From: Massilia mucilaginosa
GTDB taxonomy: Bacteria; Pseudomonadota; Gammaproteobacteria; Burkholderiales; Burkholderiaceae_D
NCBI RefSeq assembly: GCF_011682145.1
Contig: NZ_WHJH01000059.1
Location: forward strand, 1-43,147
DNA length: 43,147 nt
Direction of reading: 5' to 3'
In this document: piece after piece, positions 18,883 through 27,577 of the stretch
How the letters are laid out: each line of letters opens with the position of its first letter
Numbering within the stretch: the stretch's first letter is position 1
Program-made: the position numbers and the translations under genes
The notes under the pieces: generated by a model
Databases searched by the model: none
Seen by the model: the letters and a program-made list of their open reading frames with translations, nothing else
Told to the model about the DNA's origin: nothing

Positions 18883-21351
18883 ATGCTCAACCAGAACAGC
18901 ACGCCCCAGGCCCAGATCGAAGGCAGAATCAATATCCTGCTGGTGGACGACCAGAGCGCCAACCTGCAAGTGCTCGAAGCGGTACTCGCCGAACTCGACG
19001 AGGTGCTGGTCAGTGTATCCTCCGGCGAGCAGGCGCTGCGCGAGCTGCTGGTGCGCGAGTTCGCGGTGGTGCTGATGGACGTGCATATGCCGACCATGAG
19101 CGGCTTCGAAGCGGCCGCGCTGATCCGCAGCCACCCGCGTTCGCGCACCGTGCCGATCATCTTCCTGACCGCCGCCGGCGACGACCGCGCCCACATCGAG
19201 CAAGCCTATGCGCTGGGCGCGGTCGATTACCTGACCAAGCCGATCAGCCCGGTGATCCTGCGCGCCAAGGTGGCCGTGTTCATCGACCTGTACCGCAAAA
19301 CCGCCGAGATCGCCCTGCATGCGCAAGCGACCCACCTGGCGGCGCTGCGCACGCGCGACGAGCGGATTCGCCTGATTCTCGACAACACCCGCGATTACGC
19401 CTTCATCGGCACCGATACCGACGGCATCGTCACCGAATGGGAAGGCGGCGCCGAAACCATCACGGGCTGGTTCGCGGCCAAGGCCTGCGGCGAGCCGAGC
19501 GCGATCATCTTCACGCCGGAAGACCGCGCCGCCGGCGTGCCGCAGCACGAAATGCGCATGGCGCGCGAGACCGGGCGCGCCGACGACAAGCGCTGGCACG
19601 TGCGGCGCGACGGCACCCGCTTTTTCGCCGACGGCGTGATGGTGCCGCTGTGGGACGATACCGGCAAGCTGCGCGGCTACGCCAAGATTTTCCGCGACGC
19701 CACGGCCGAGCGCCTGGCCGCCGAGCAGCTGGAAATGTCTGAGCTGCAACTGGGCGAATCGCGCCAGCGCTCCCAGCGCGCCGAGGAAGGCATGCGGCGC
19801 CTGGCGGCGGTGGCGGCGCAATCGTCCGACTTCATCGGCATCGCCAGTTCGGAAGCGCGCACCAGCTACGTCAACCCGGCCGGGCGCCGCCTGGCGGGGC
19901 TGGCCCCGGACGCGGCGCTAGGCGACGCGCTAGGCGGCGCCGTGGACGCCTACCGCATTGGCGACTTTTTCGCGCCCGACTGCCAGGCGTTTGTCGAGGC
20001 CGTGGTGTTGCCGGCCGTGCGCGGCCCGCAGGCGCGCTGGGAAGGTGAACTGCGCATGCGCAATTTTCAGAGCGGCGCGATCCTGCCCGTCTATTACAAG
20101 GGCTTTGCCGTGTTCGACGATGAAGGCCAGAACATCGGCCTGGCCTCGATCATGCGCGACATCACCGCCCAAAAGCAGGCCGAAAACGACCTGCGCCGGG
20201 TGGCGGCCGACCTGGCCGAGGCCGACCGGCGCAAGTCCGAGTTCCTGGCCACCCTGGCGCACGAGTTGCGCAACCCGCTGGCGCCCATCCGCACCGGGCT
20301 CGACCTGATTCGCATGGCGCTGCCCGGCGCCCGGAACATGGCCAAGGTGCACGAGATGATGGACCGCCAGCTCGGCCATCTGATTCACCTGGTCAACGAC
20401 TTGCTGGACGTGGCGCGCATCACGCGCGGCAAGATCGAGCTCAAGCGCGAAGCGAGCGACGTCGCCACCCTGGCCGCGATGGCGATCGAAACGAGCATGG
20501 CCGCGCTCAACGCCGGCGGCCATACGCTGAGCGTCGAGGTGGCGCCTGAAGCGCTGCCGCTCGACGTCGACGTGACCCGCATCGTGCAGGTGCTCAGCAA
20601 CCTGCTCAACAACGCCGCCAAGTACACCCGGGCCGGCGGGCGCATCGTGCTGCGCGCGGTGCGCGACGGCGACGACGCGCTGCTGTCGGTAAGCGACAAC
20701 GGGGTCGGCATTTCGCAGGAAGACATGGCCACCCTGTTCGACATGTTTACCCAGGTCGGACGCAACCTCGACCGTTCGCAGGGCGGGCTCGGGATCGGGC
20801 TGTCGCTGGTGCGCCGCCTGGTCGAGCTGCACGGCGGCAGCGTCAGCGCCGCCAGCGCCGGCCGCGACCAGGGCAGCACCTTCACCGTGCGCCTGCCGCT
20901 GTACCTGGGTAACGCGACAGCGCTGGCGCCGCTGGTGTCCGGCGCCAGCGCCGGCGGCGCGCTGCGGGTGCTGGTGGTGGACGATAACGTCGATGCCGGC
21001 GAAACCCTCTCGACCCTGCTCGAAGCGCTCGGCCACAGCACCCGGGTGGCGCTCGACGGCGAACAAGGCCTGCTGCTGGCCTGCGCGTTCCGCCCGCACC
21101 TGGCGTTTCTCGATATCGGCCTGCCCGGCATGAGCGGACACCAGCTGGCGCGCGCGATCCGCGCCAACGGCGAGCTCGACGGCATGCTGCTGGTGGCCCT
21201 GACCGGCTGGGGTGCGCGCGCCGACGTGGTGATGTCGCAGCAGGCCGGCTTCGACCGCCACCTGACCAAGCCGGTCGACATCGCCGCCCTGACCAGCGTG
21301 CTGGCGGCCGCCGCGCATCCCGATCCATCCCTTGCCAAGGAGCAGCCATGA
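18883..21351 (+). CDS. cytoplasmic hybrid histidine kinase (REC-PAS-PAS-HisKA-HATPase-REC)
   Basis: An 822-residue protein without membrane helices. The N-terminal receiver is complete: Asp22/23, phospho-acceptor Asp66 in LMDVHMP and Lys119 in YLTKPIS. Two PAS domains follow (~150-280, ~305-440), then HisKA with His460 in LAHELRNPL and HATPase ~570-690 (LLNNAAKY, GGLGIGLSLVR). A second receiver has Asp700/701, Asp744 and Lys796. Input is therefore a phosphoryl group or a PAS ligand and output is a phosphorylated receiver; the final effector is not adjacent. Its stop overlaps the next gene by 4 nt (ATGA). It is a clear paralog of the kinase at 22598-24979. Confidence 0.9.
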   Translation: MLNQNSTPQAQIEGRINILLVDDQSANLQVLEAVLAELDEVLVSVSSGEQALRELLVREFAVVLMDVHMPTMSGFEAAALIRSHPRSRTVPIIFLTAAGDDRAHIEQAYALGAVDYLTKPISPVILRAKVAVFIDLYRKTAEIALHAQATHLAALRTRDERIRLILDNTRDYAFIGTDTDGIVTEWEGGAETITGWFAAKACGEPSAIIFTPEDRAAGVPQHEMRMARETGRADDKRWHVRRDGTRFFADGVMVPLWDDTGKLRGYAKIFRDATAERLAAEQLEMSELQLGESRQRSQRAEEGMRRLAAVAAQSSDFIGIASSEARTSYVNPAGRRLAGLAPDAALGDALGGAVDAYRIGDFFAPDCQAFVEAVVLPAVRGPQARWEGELRMRNFQSGAILPVYYKGFAVFDDEGQNIGLASIMRDITAQKQAENDLRRVAADLAEADRRKSEFLATLAHELRNPLAPIRTGLDLIRMALPGARNMAKVHEMMDRQLGHLIHLVNDLLDVARITRGKIELKREASDVATLAAMAIETSMAALNAGGHTLSVEVAPEALPLDVDVTRIVQVLSNLLNNAAKYTRAGGRIVLRAVRDGDDALLSVSDNGVGISQEDMATLFDMFTQVGRNLDRSQGGLGIGLSLVRRLVELHGGSVSAASAGRDQGSTFTVRLPLYLGNATALAPLVSGASAGGALRVLVVDDNVDAGETLSTLLEALGHSTRVALDGEQGLLLACAFRPHLAFLDIGLPGMSGHQLARAIRANGELDGMLLVALTGWGARADVVMSQQAGFDRHLTKPVDIAALTSVLAAAAHPDPSLAKEQP

Positions 21352-22010
21352 ACAGCGGCATTCCCGTGATGGTCCCCGCGCGCGCGGCGCTGTCGGCCGT
21401 GTTCGGTCCCATCGACGACCTCAACGAGGCGCTGGGCGCCCATGCCATGAAGGAGGAGGAAATGCTGGCCCTGTTTGTGGAGGGCGACTGGTCCTGCACC
21501 GGGGCGGGGCCGATGCACATGGAAGAGCTTTTCGCCGAGCTGGTGGCGCAGGCGCCCGCCGACAAGATCGTCTGCGCGGTCGTCATCACGGGCAACCTGG
21601 ATGCGCCCGCCGCCATCCTGGTCGACCGCGACACCGACTGGGCGCCCGCCCTGATTGTCGGCGGCAAGCTGGTCGCGCACAGCCTGTGCCTGGGCGGCGG
21701 CGCGACCCAGATCGTGGGCGACCTGGCGGTGCACGCCACCGTCTATGGCAAATACAACCACGGCTCGCTGGAGGTGGGAGGCGACACCCGTGCCGACACC
21801 ATTTTCAGCTGCGATTTCGACATGACCTTTCACGGCGAGGTGGCGTGCCCGCACGTGATCAGCGCCCTCGGCCACATGAACATCCCGGCCCACTTCAGCG
21901 GCGCGGCGATCGGGCGCATTCTCGCGCCGCGCTTCGTCGACGACGACGGCGATCCCATCGACGAGCGGATCCTGGACGCGGTCAACGACGGCTTGTCCCT
22001 GCTGCGCTGA
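21348..22010 (+). CDS. bactofilin-like / polymer-forming repeat protein, unknown function
   Basis: A 220-residue protein translationally coupled to the hybrid kinase (ATGA overlap). After an acidic N-terminal segment it shows short glycine-punctuated strands: VVITGNLDAP, LIVGGKLVAH, QIVGDLAVHA, then SLEVGGDTRA. Each is about 17-20 residues apart, the pattern of a right-handed beta-helix as in bactofilins. The C-terminus (DDDGDPIDERILDAVNDG) is outside the repeat. The fold assignment is from pattern only. The coupling suggests a scaffold or output partner of the kinase, which is inference. Confidence 0.6.
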   Translation: MNSGIPVMVPARAALSAVFGPIDDLNEALGAHAMKEEEMLALFVEGDWSCTGAGPMHMEELFAELVAQAPADKIVCAVVITGNLDAPAAILVDRDTDWAPALIVGGKLVAHSLCLGGGATQIVGDLAVHATVYGKYNHGSLEVGGDTRADTIFSCDFDMTFHGEVACPHVISALGHMNIPAHFSGAAIGRILAPRFVDDDGDPIDERILDAVNDGLSLLR

Positions 22011-22014
22011 TCCG

Positions 22015-22452
22015 ATGAGTACGCCAAAGAAAATACAAACGGTGTCGTGCGGCACCCTGGTGGTGAATCCGTCCGGTCAATTGCTGCTGTGCCACGTGAC
22101 CAACACGCCGAGCTGGGACATTCCGAAAGGCATGCAGGACCCGGGCGAAACCACCCTGGAATCGGCCATGCGCGAACTGCGCGAAGAAGCCGGCATTGCG
22201 TTTGCGCCGGAGCGTTTCGACGACCTGGGCGGGTTTGCCTACCGCAGCGACAAGCGCCTGCACCTGTACCGGGTGCGCGCCGGCGCCGAGTTGAGCAGCC
22301 TGGCGCACCTGGTGTGCACCAGTTTCTTTCCGCATCCAGTGACCGGCGAACCGACCCCCGAAACCGATGCGTTCCGCTGGGCCGCGCGCAGCGAACTGAG
22401 GCGCCTGTGCTGGCCGCGCATGGGCAAGTTGCTGGTCACGCTGGACTGGTAG
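22015..22452 (+). CDS. Nudix hydrolase
   Basis: A 145-residue protein with a complete Nudix box, GMQDPGETTLESAMRELREE followed by AGI, matching Gx5Ex7REUxEExGU. Nudix enzymes hydrolyse nucleoside diphosphates linked to another moiety. The start TVSCGTLVV resembles the RppH/diadenosine-polyphosphate-like group, but the substrate is open. It starts four bases after the preceding stop, so it belongs to the same transcription unit as the hybrid kinase and the bactofilin-like gene. Confidence 0.85.
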   Translation: MSTPKKIQTVSCGTLVVNPSGQLLLCHVTNTPSWDIPKGMQDPGETTLESAMRELREEAGIAFAPERFDDLGGFAYRSDKRLHLYRVRAGAELSSLAHLVCTSFFPHPVTGEPTPETDAFRWAARSELRRLCWPRMGKLLVTLDW

Positions 22453-22597
22453 CGGTTTGGCGCGCCGGACGCTTCAGCCGTTCGATGCCTCCGTCATCAG
22501 CGATCGCGGCCAGGATCGACGCCGGCGCGACCATATCGAAGCGAGGCGGGGATGTGCTGGCTGCGTTCCGGTTCGCGGCGCTGCTCGTCGTCATTGT

Positions 22598-24979
22598 TCA
22601 TGGTGTCGCCAGCGCAGCGGCGCCGGCATGCTGCGCGTGTTCGGCCAGCAAATCGGCCAGGGAGGACAGGTCGACCGGCTTGGTCAGGTGCACATCGAAG
22701 CCGGCCGCGCGGGTGCGCTCGCGGTCCTCGCCGCTGCCCCAGCCGGTCAGCGCCACCAGCAGCACGCCGGCGTGGCGCCCGTCCTGGCGCAGCGCCTGCG
22801 CCAGCGCGTAGCCATCCATGCCGGGCATGCCGATGTCGAGGAACATGACGTGCGGGCGCAGCCGGGCCGCCATGGCCAGCGCGGCCGGGCCGTCGTTGGC
22901 CACGTCGACCTCGTGGCCGACCAGCATCAGCAGCTCCGCCAGGGTGGCGGCGGCGTCCAGATTGTCATCGACGACGATCACGCGCAGAGCCGTGCCGGCC
23001 GGCGCGGCGCTGCCGGCCGTGGCGGGCGCGTGTGTGGCGGCCGGCGCGCCGGGGGGAGCGAGCGGCAGGCGCACGCTGAACACGCTGCCCTTGCCCAGTC
23101 CGGCGCTGGCGGCGCCGACCTTGCCGCCGTGCTGTTCAGCCAGGCTGCGCACCAGCGACAGGCCGATGCCCAGCCCGCCCGACTGATGCGCGCTGCGCCC
23201 GACCTGGGTAAACATGTCGAATACGGCCGCGAGCTGGTCGGCGGCGATGCCGATGCCGTTGTCGCTCACCGAGATCAGCACGTCGGCGCCGTCCTGGCGC
23301 GCCGACAGGATGATGCGGCCGCCATGCGGGGTGTACCTGGCGGCATTGTTGAGCAGGTTGTTGACGATCTGGCGCACCCGGGTCGGGTCGGCATACAGCG
23401 CCAGCGGCTGCGCCGGCAGGTCGATGCGCAGCTGGTGCCCGGCGCCATCGATCAGCGGGCGGCTGGTGTCGACGGCGTCGGCGACGATCCGCTGCACGCT
23501 GGTCCACTCGGGCTTGAGCGCGATCTGGCCGCGCGTGATGCGCGCCACGTCGAGCAGGTCGTCCACCAGCGCCACCAGGTGGTCGAGCTGGCGGTCCATG
23601 ATGTCCTGCACGCGCGCGGCCACCCTGGCGTCGCCCGCGTTCAGGCGCATCACTTGCAGGCCGCTGCGGATCGGCGCCAGCGGATTGCGCAGTTCGTGCG
23701 CCAGGGTCGCCAGGAATTCGGTCTTGCGGCGGTCGGCCTCGGACAGGTCGGCCGCCAGGCGGCGCAGTTCGGTGTCGGCCGCAACGCGCTCGCTGATGTC
23801 GGTAAACAGCACCGCCACCAGGCGGCTGCCGGGACCGCCGGCGCGGGTGGCGTACACATCGAACCAGCGCCCCATGGCGCGCGCTTCCTCGACCATGCGC
23901 ACCGGCACGCCGCTGGTGGCGACCTGGCCGTAGGTGGCGAACCAGTGGCTGTCGTGGCCGGGGACCATCTCGAGCACGGTCTTGCCGGCCGCGTCGACCA
24001 GCCCGGTGTGCTTCACGAACGCCGGGTTGAGCTCGATGAAGCGGTAGTCGTATGCGGTCTCGCCCTCGAACAGGATTTCGATGATGCACACGCCGGTATC
24101 GATCGAATCGAACAGGGTGCGGTAGCGTTCCTCGCTGGCGCCGAGCCTGGCCTCGGCCTGCTTCTGGCGCGTGATGTCGATCACCACGCCGCGCAAGTGC
24201 CGGCCCGGCGTGGCGGCGTCGCCCACGACCTGGCCGCGCGCGATCACATTGTGGTACAGCCGGTCGCTGCCGCGCACCCGGTATTCGACATCGTACGGTT
24301 CGCCGCTGGCCAGCGCGTCGTCGATCCGGGCCGTGGCGTGGGCCAGGTCGTCCGGGTGGATCGCGTCCAGGTAATGCTGCACCGGGCCGCCGGCGGCAAT
24401 CTCGGGCGGGACGTTGAACAGGCGCGCCATGGCGGCGTCGGCGGTGACGCGGTTGGCCGCGACATCCCAGGTCCAGGTGGCCAGTTCGGCCGCCGCCACG
24501 GTGATTTCGAGGCGGGCGCGGGTGTCGCGCAGGTCGCTGTCGCTGCGGCGCTGGCGCGTGGCGGTCTGGTGCGCGTCGATCAGGAAGGCCAGCTTGGCCT
24601 TGAGCGCCACCGCCAGCACCGGGCTGGGCAGCACATCGATGGCGCCGGCCGCGTACGCTTGCGCGAGCGGGAAGGATGGGTCGCCTTCCGGCGCGATGAC
24701 GATCAGGGCCAGGCCGGCCAGGCCGGGCGCGGCGCGCAGACGGCCGATGAGCGCGACGACCTCGGCGGCATGGGCACTGGCGGCGCCGGCACCGGCAGGC
24801 GTCGCGCCGGCATCGAGGACGATCACGGCAAGGTCGGGACTGGCGGCATGGGCGGTGGCCGCGTGCGCATCGAGCCGCAAGGGCGCATGGCCGAGCTCGC
24901 TTAGGAGATGCGCCAATGCCTCGCTGGCGGCGTCTTGCTGGTTGACCAGCAAGACGCTCGCGGAGTTGCTTGCCCTCAT
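22598..24979 (-). CDS. hybrid histidine kinase with degenerate N-terminal receiver
   Basis: A 793-residue paralog of the kinase at 18883-21351, on the opposite strand and facing it. The N-terminal receiver-like domain (~8-125) has lost its chemistry: the acidic pair is Asn13/Gln14, the conserved Thr is Ala96 and the Lys is Ser119, though Asp56 remains. Two PAS domains follow, then HisKA with His428 in LAHELRNPL and HATPase ~535-660. The functional C-terminal receiver has Asp671/672, Asp715 in FLDIGMP and LTKPVD. Kinase and output receiver look active, while the first receiver is probably a phosphorylation-independent protein-interaction module. Confidence 0.9.
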   Translation of the reverse strand: MRASNSASVLLVNQQDAASEALAHLLSELGHAPLRLDAHAATAHAASPDLAVIVLDAGATPAGAGAASAHAAEVVALIGRLRAAPGLAGLALIVIAPEGDPSFPLAQAYAAGAIDVLPSPVLAVALKAKLAFLIDAHQTATRQRRSDSDLRDTRARLEITVAAAELATWTWDVAANRVTADAAMARLFNVPPEIAAGGPVQHYLDAIHPDDLAHATARIDDALASGEPYDVEYRVRGSDRLYHNVIARGQVVGDAATPGRHLRGVVIDITRQKQAEARLGASEERYRTLFDSIDTGVCIIEILFEGETAYDYRFIELNPAFVKHTGLVDAAGKTVLEMVPGHDSHWFATYGQVATSGVPVRMVEEARAMGRWFDVYATRAGGPGSRLVAVLFTDISERVAADTELRRLAADLSEADRRKTEFLATLAHELRNPLAPIRSGLQVMRLNAGDARVAARVQDIMDRQLDHLVALVDDLLDVARITRGQIALKPEWTSVQRIVADAVDTSRPLIDGAGHQLRIDLPAQPLALYADPTRVRQIVNNLLNNAARYTPHGGRIILSARQDGADVLISVSDNGIGIAADQLAAVFDMFTQVGRSAHQSGGLGIGLSLVRSLAEQHGGKVGAASAGLGKGSVFSVRLPLAPPGAPAATHAPATAGSAAPAGTALRVIVVDDNLDAAATLAELLMLVGHEVDVANDGPAALAMAARLRPHVMFLDIGMPGMDGYALAQALRQDGRHAGVLLVALTGWGSGEDRERTRAAGFDVHLTKPVDLSSLADLLAEHAQHAGAAALATP

Positions 24980-25308
24980 CGTGCGATCCGCTCCGTGGCG
25001 ATGGTCGTGTCGGGAGCGAATGGTATCGGCATTGCGTGCTTTTCGGTGGTGGAAGACAGTTTGTCAATGTTGGGGCGTCACTCTCCGAAAGTCAATCGAA
25101 CACAGCCCGGTGTGGCGGGGCGACAGCAGACCGGCAGGCCGCAGGATGGCCATCGCCGCTCCGGCAGCCGGCCCGCATGCCCCATGCCGGCTGTGGGCAC
25201 AGCGGCAGATTCACATCGGACTTGCGCGGCGGCGCCGTGTGGGCAGGCGCGCGTTTCGGGCGCGCGAAATCCGGCGTCAGGACAGTACGCTCTGGCTGCG
25301 GGGCGGGA
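24980..25308. other. intergenic region without a convincing gene
   Basis: These 329 bp upstream of the hybrid kinase and downstream of the small ORF contain proline/arginine-rich open frames typical of unconstrained high-GC DNA. A minus-strand TTGACA lies at about 25069, without a matching -10 at 16-18 bp. No terminator hairpin with a T-run was seen. Confidence 0.4.
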
Positions 25309-25443
25309 TCAGGGCGTGGCGTCCTTGGGGGGGACGGGCTGGGAACGGGCGCTCCCGTCGGAGCGCACCTCCGCCGCCTCGGGCTTTGCGCCCGTCGGCG
25401 CGTGCGCTTCGGTGCCGTGGTTGTCGCTGTGACTGGCTGGCAT
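25309..25443 (-). CDS. 44-residue disordered small protein
   Basis: The ATG at 25443-25441 is preceded at five bases by AAGGAG, the best ribosome binding site in the neighbourhood. The frame runs 44 codons to a TGA. The peptide begins MPASHSDNHGTEAHAP and ends PVPPKDATP. It is hydrophilic, rich in Pro, Ala, Glu and Ser, and without predicted helices. No family is recognised. Orthologs in related genomes with conserved reading frame would prove it. Confidence 0.5.
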   Translation of the reverse strand: MPASHSDNHGTEAHAPTGAKPEAAEVRSDGSARSQPVPPKDATP

Positions 25444-25513
25444 GATGGCTCCTTCCGCTTGCGATGATCTCGGTTAGAGACTGTGCCAGGCCGGAAGTTC
25501 AGGCCATTGCGCC

Positions 25514-25783
25514 CTATTCGACGGCCTTTTTGCGTGGCCAGTTCTTGCAAGCAATCGCCCACAGGATCAGGCAGTACGACAGCAGGCGCAGCAGGAAGTG
25601 GAAGGGCGAATCCTCGCTCATGCCGGGCTCCAGGCTGGCATAGATGCGATGCCCGCCTTCGATCAGGAAAGAGAGCGCGAAATACAGGAAGAAACGGTCG
25701 CCCGAAGTGCGCCAGAAGCGCAGGAAAAACAGCCCGATGACCATCGAACCCATGGCGCCGGCGCCGGCCAGCATCAGATCCAT
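25514..25783 (-). CDS. DUF5985-like small membrane protein
   Basis: An 89-residue protein with about three membrane helices. The central FFLRFWRTSGDRFFLYFALSF is typical of DUF5985-type proteins, where a basic RxxRxR-like turn separates two helices. A lysine-rich tail (WPRKKAVE) follows. It starts three bases after the stop of the related gene upstream. The pair is probably one operon and perhaps one heteromeric membrane unit. Function unknown. Confidence 0.65.
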   Translation of the reverse strand: MDLMLAGAGAMGSMVIGLFFLRFWRTSGDRFFLYFALSFLIEGGHRIYASLEPGMSEDSPFHFLLRLLSYCLILWAIACKNWPRKKAVE

Positions 25784-25786
25784 TGT

Positions 25787-26071
25787 TTACTCCTTCTCGT
25801 AGACCAGTCCGTACAACAGCAGGGCAACCGAGATCAGCGCCGTCACCAGGCGCAGGGTCAGCAGGTCCACCTTTGGGAACACCAGCTTGTCGAGGATCAG
25901 GATCAGATTATTCAGGGTCATGCCGCAAAAGCACAGGCCGCTCCAGAACAGCAGGCGGTGGCGGGTGCGCGCGTAGCTGGCCAGCAGCAGCCAGGCGCAG
26001 GCAAACGAGGTGAGCATGCAAAGGCCATAAATGAGGGTTGGCCGGGATTCGTGTAAAAATACCCAAATCAT
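25787..26071 (-). CDS. DUF5985-like small membrane protein
   Basis: A 94-residue protein with three hydrophobic helices. Its core, YARTRHRLLFWSGLCF and then LNNLILILDKLVF, has the same helix-basic turn-helix design as its downstream neighbour, suggesting an old duplication. It is the first gene of the two-gene unit. The start at 26071 lacks a strong ribosome binding site. Function unknown. It is the last gene of the core-like part of the window; AT content rises directly upstream. Confidence 0.62.
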   Translation of the reverse strand: MIWVFLHESRPTLIYGLCMLTSFACAWLLLASYARTRHRLLFWSGLCFCGMTLNNLILILDKLVFPKVDLLTLRLVTALISVALLLYGLVYEKE

Positions 26072-26352
26072 CTTGTAACCGATTGAATTTATGAGATAAC
26101 TTCTGATTCTATCAGCTTGATTGGACAGCGCGATCGTGGCTCAGAATCATGTAGACCTACGGAGCCTATTTCTGCCTTATGGAGCAAATTGGGAGCGCCT
26201 TATTCCTGCGTTCTTGGCATGGGAAGCAAACTCAGCGCGTCGTCGTATTCCGCAGGACGTAACTTCCATTTTCCGCAGCGACTTCACTAACGTGAGTACT
26301 GCAATAGCGGCGCCCAGTTAATCTTGAAATTGCCTCAGTGAGCCTTGTCAAC
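26072..26352. other. junction region between core-like DNA and the putative transposon
   Basis: These 281 bp between the DUF5985 pair and tnpT carry no convincing gene. A terminal inverted repeat of the transposon is expected here, but no 5'-GGGG-starting repeat is evident on the plus strand. A stretch at about 26150-26185 (CTACGGAGCCTATTTCTGCC and on) has the look of an inverted-repeat core but points the wrong way. The left limit of the element is therefore unresolved. Confidence 0.4.
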
Positions 26353-27390
26353 TCATTGGCCATCGCCGCCTCGTTCCGTATTTTCTTGCTCTGCCAAATG
26401 ATTGCGCAACGCCGCAATAATCTCATTCTGCGATGCCAGAGTCGCTTGCGCCGTGGCGAGCGATACTTCCAACCCATGCGCACGCGTAAGCGAAGCTTGC
26501 ACATCTTTTGCGGCTGCCTTCTGTTGCGTTCTGAGCGCCGAAACCTGCGCTTCCAGGGCCGCCAGCTGAACCGCCATGACCTTGGACTTCTGTGCGCCCT
26601 CCTGCAGGACCTCAATCTGCTGCGCCCGTTGGCGTCCCAGCAGTTCCTGATCGTACAGCGACTTCTGCGCATGGGCAATATCAGCCACCAGACGCGCCCC
26701 ATCCTGGTTCAAACGGGTTATGTCCTCCTGTTTTACGACAAGGCCCTGCTGTAGCTGGCGCATTTCGGTGTGTAGTTGCTGAATCTGCTGCTCGTGCCGG
26801 CGCTGGTCCTGGTCACGCTGCTCCTTAACCGACTGGCGATAGTGCTCGAGCGCTTCACGCGCGTGAGTATGTTTTTCTTCGAGTGACTGCCTGTGCGCAT
26901 CATTCTCAAGTAGGCGCAGCTTCAAGCCGGCCACCTGCTCCTCGGCAGTGTGACGGGCAATCGCCTCCGACTGCAACGCGGCGCGTGTTTGGCAGTGCTC
27001 AGCCAGTTCCAATTGCGCGGCGGCTTCGATAAACTCGCGTTTTGCGGTGGCTGCTTCCCTCTCCGTTTGTAAGGTGGCCAGCGCCTCGGCATTCACCCGG
27101 CTTGACTCCAAGGCGCGCACCTCAACTGCGTCGATCCGCGCATTTGCCTCTTCGTGGAGTCGCGCTGCCAGGCGCGAAACGAGATCCTGCAACGCTTCGC
27201 TGACCGCCCCCTTCTTCCCGGCGCCGCCGTCTTCCTCCTCCAGTTCTTTCAGGTACTTATGGATAGTTGTCTTAGACCCAGTGTTGCCTAATGCGACCCG
27301 CACGGCATCCACGGACGGGTGCCGTCCTTGCGCTGTGAGCGCGTCGCGCGCTTTCTTCACTTCCGATAGATACAGACCGGTGCGAGCCAT
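26353..27390 (-). CDS. tnpT: TnpT-like accessory protein of cointegrate resolution (KfrA-type)
   Basis: A 345-residue protein. Residues 1-55 form a KfrA-type DNA-binding domain (GLYLSEVKKARDALTAQG, then GNTGSKTTIHKYLKELEEE). The remainder, about 65-335, is a continuous Gln/Glu/Ala-rich coiled coil, as in plasmid KfrA. In Tn4651, TnpT is such a protein and assists the tyrosine recombinase TnpS at the rst site between the two genes. The divergent tnpS here makes that role much more likely than plasmid partition. A GGAGG four bases before the ATG fixes the start. It may also repress its own promoter, as KfrA does. Confidence 0.78.
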   Translation of the reverse strand: MARTGLYLSEVKKARDALTAQGRHPSVDAVRVALGNTGSKTTIHKYLKELEEEDGGAGKKGAVSEALQDLVSRLAARLHEEANARIDAVEVRALESSRVNAEALATLQTEREAATAKREFIEAAAQLELAEHCQTRAALQSEAIARHTAEEQVAGLKLRLLENDAHRQSLEEKHTHAREALEHYRQSVKEQRDQDQRRHEQQIQQLHTEMRQLQQGLVVKQEDITRLNQDGARLVADIAHAQKSLYDQELLGRQRAQQIEVLQEGAQKSKVMAVQLAALEAQVSALRTQQKAAAKDVQASLTRAHGLEVSLATAQATLASQNEIIAALRNHLAEQENTERGGDGQ

Positions 27391-27412
27391 CAGGCCTCCA
27401 TGAAATAAGATA

Positions 27413-27445
27413 CCATATTACATACCACGTAATTATGTACTAAGT
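27413..27445. promoter_or_regulatory. candidate rst core recombination site between tnpT and tnpS
   Basis: An imperfect inverted repeat with 12-bp arms and a 9-bp spacer: left arm CCATATTACATA (27413-27424), spacer CCACGTAAT, right arm TATGTACTAAGT (27434-27445). The arms agree at 9 of 12 positions and perfectly over the inner TACATA/TATGTA. The size fits a tyrosine-recombinase core site. A second inverted repeat, GATAA-N7-TTATC, at 27487-27503 could bind TnpT. Overlap with the tnpT promoter is likely. Confidence 0.5.
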
Positions 27446-27577
27446 TTCACTCTAAAAGTCGGCATTAATATAGTTTTGTGATATTTGATAATGAGCACTT
27501 ATCCCATGTGATGGTCGAAAAAGCGTATTATTTGCATGATCCGACCTGTACGGGCCGCTCATCCTCAGCAAATTGCT

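Noticed and set aside
26150-26200. Possible transposon terminal repeat (CTACGGAGCCTATTTCTGCC region)
   Set aside because: Its apparent orientation would place the element to the left, away from tnpT, and no GGGG end or second copy was found in the window.
26121-26321. 66-codon plus-strand frame between the DUF5985 pair and tnpT
   Set aside because: Starts at a TTG without a ribosome binding site, and no family is recognised. It may be the remnant of a gene cut by the transposon, but this cannot be shown.
27413-27445. Plasmid partition locus (KfrA-type)
   Set aside because: The KfrA-like gene is divergent from a TnpS-like recombinase and no parA/parB/rep genes are present, so a transposon resolution module explains it better.
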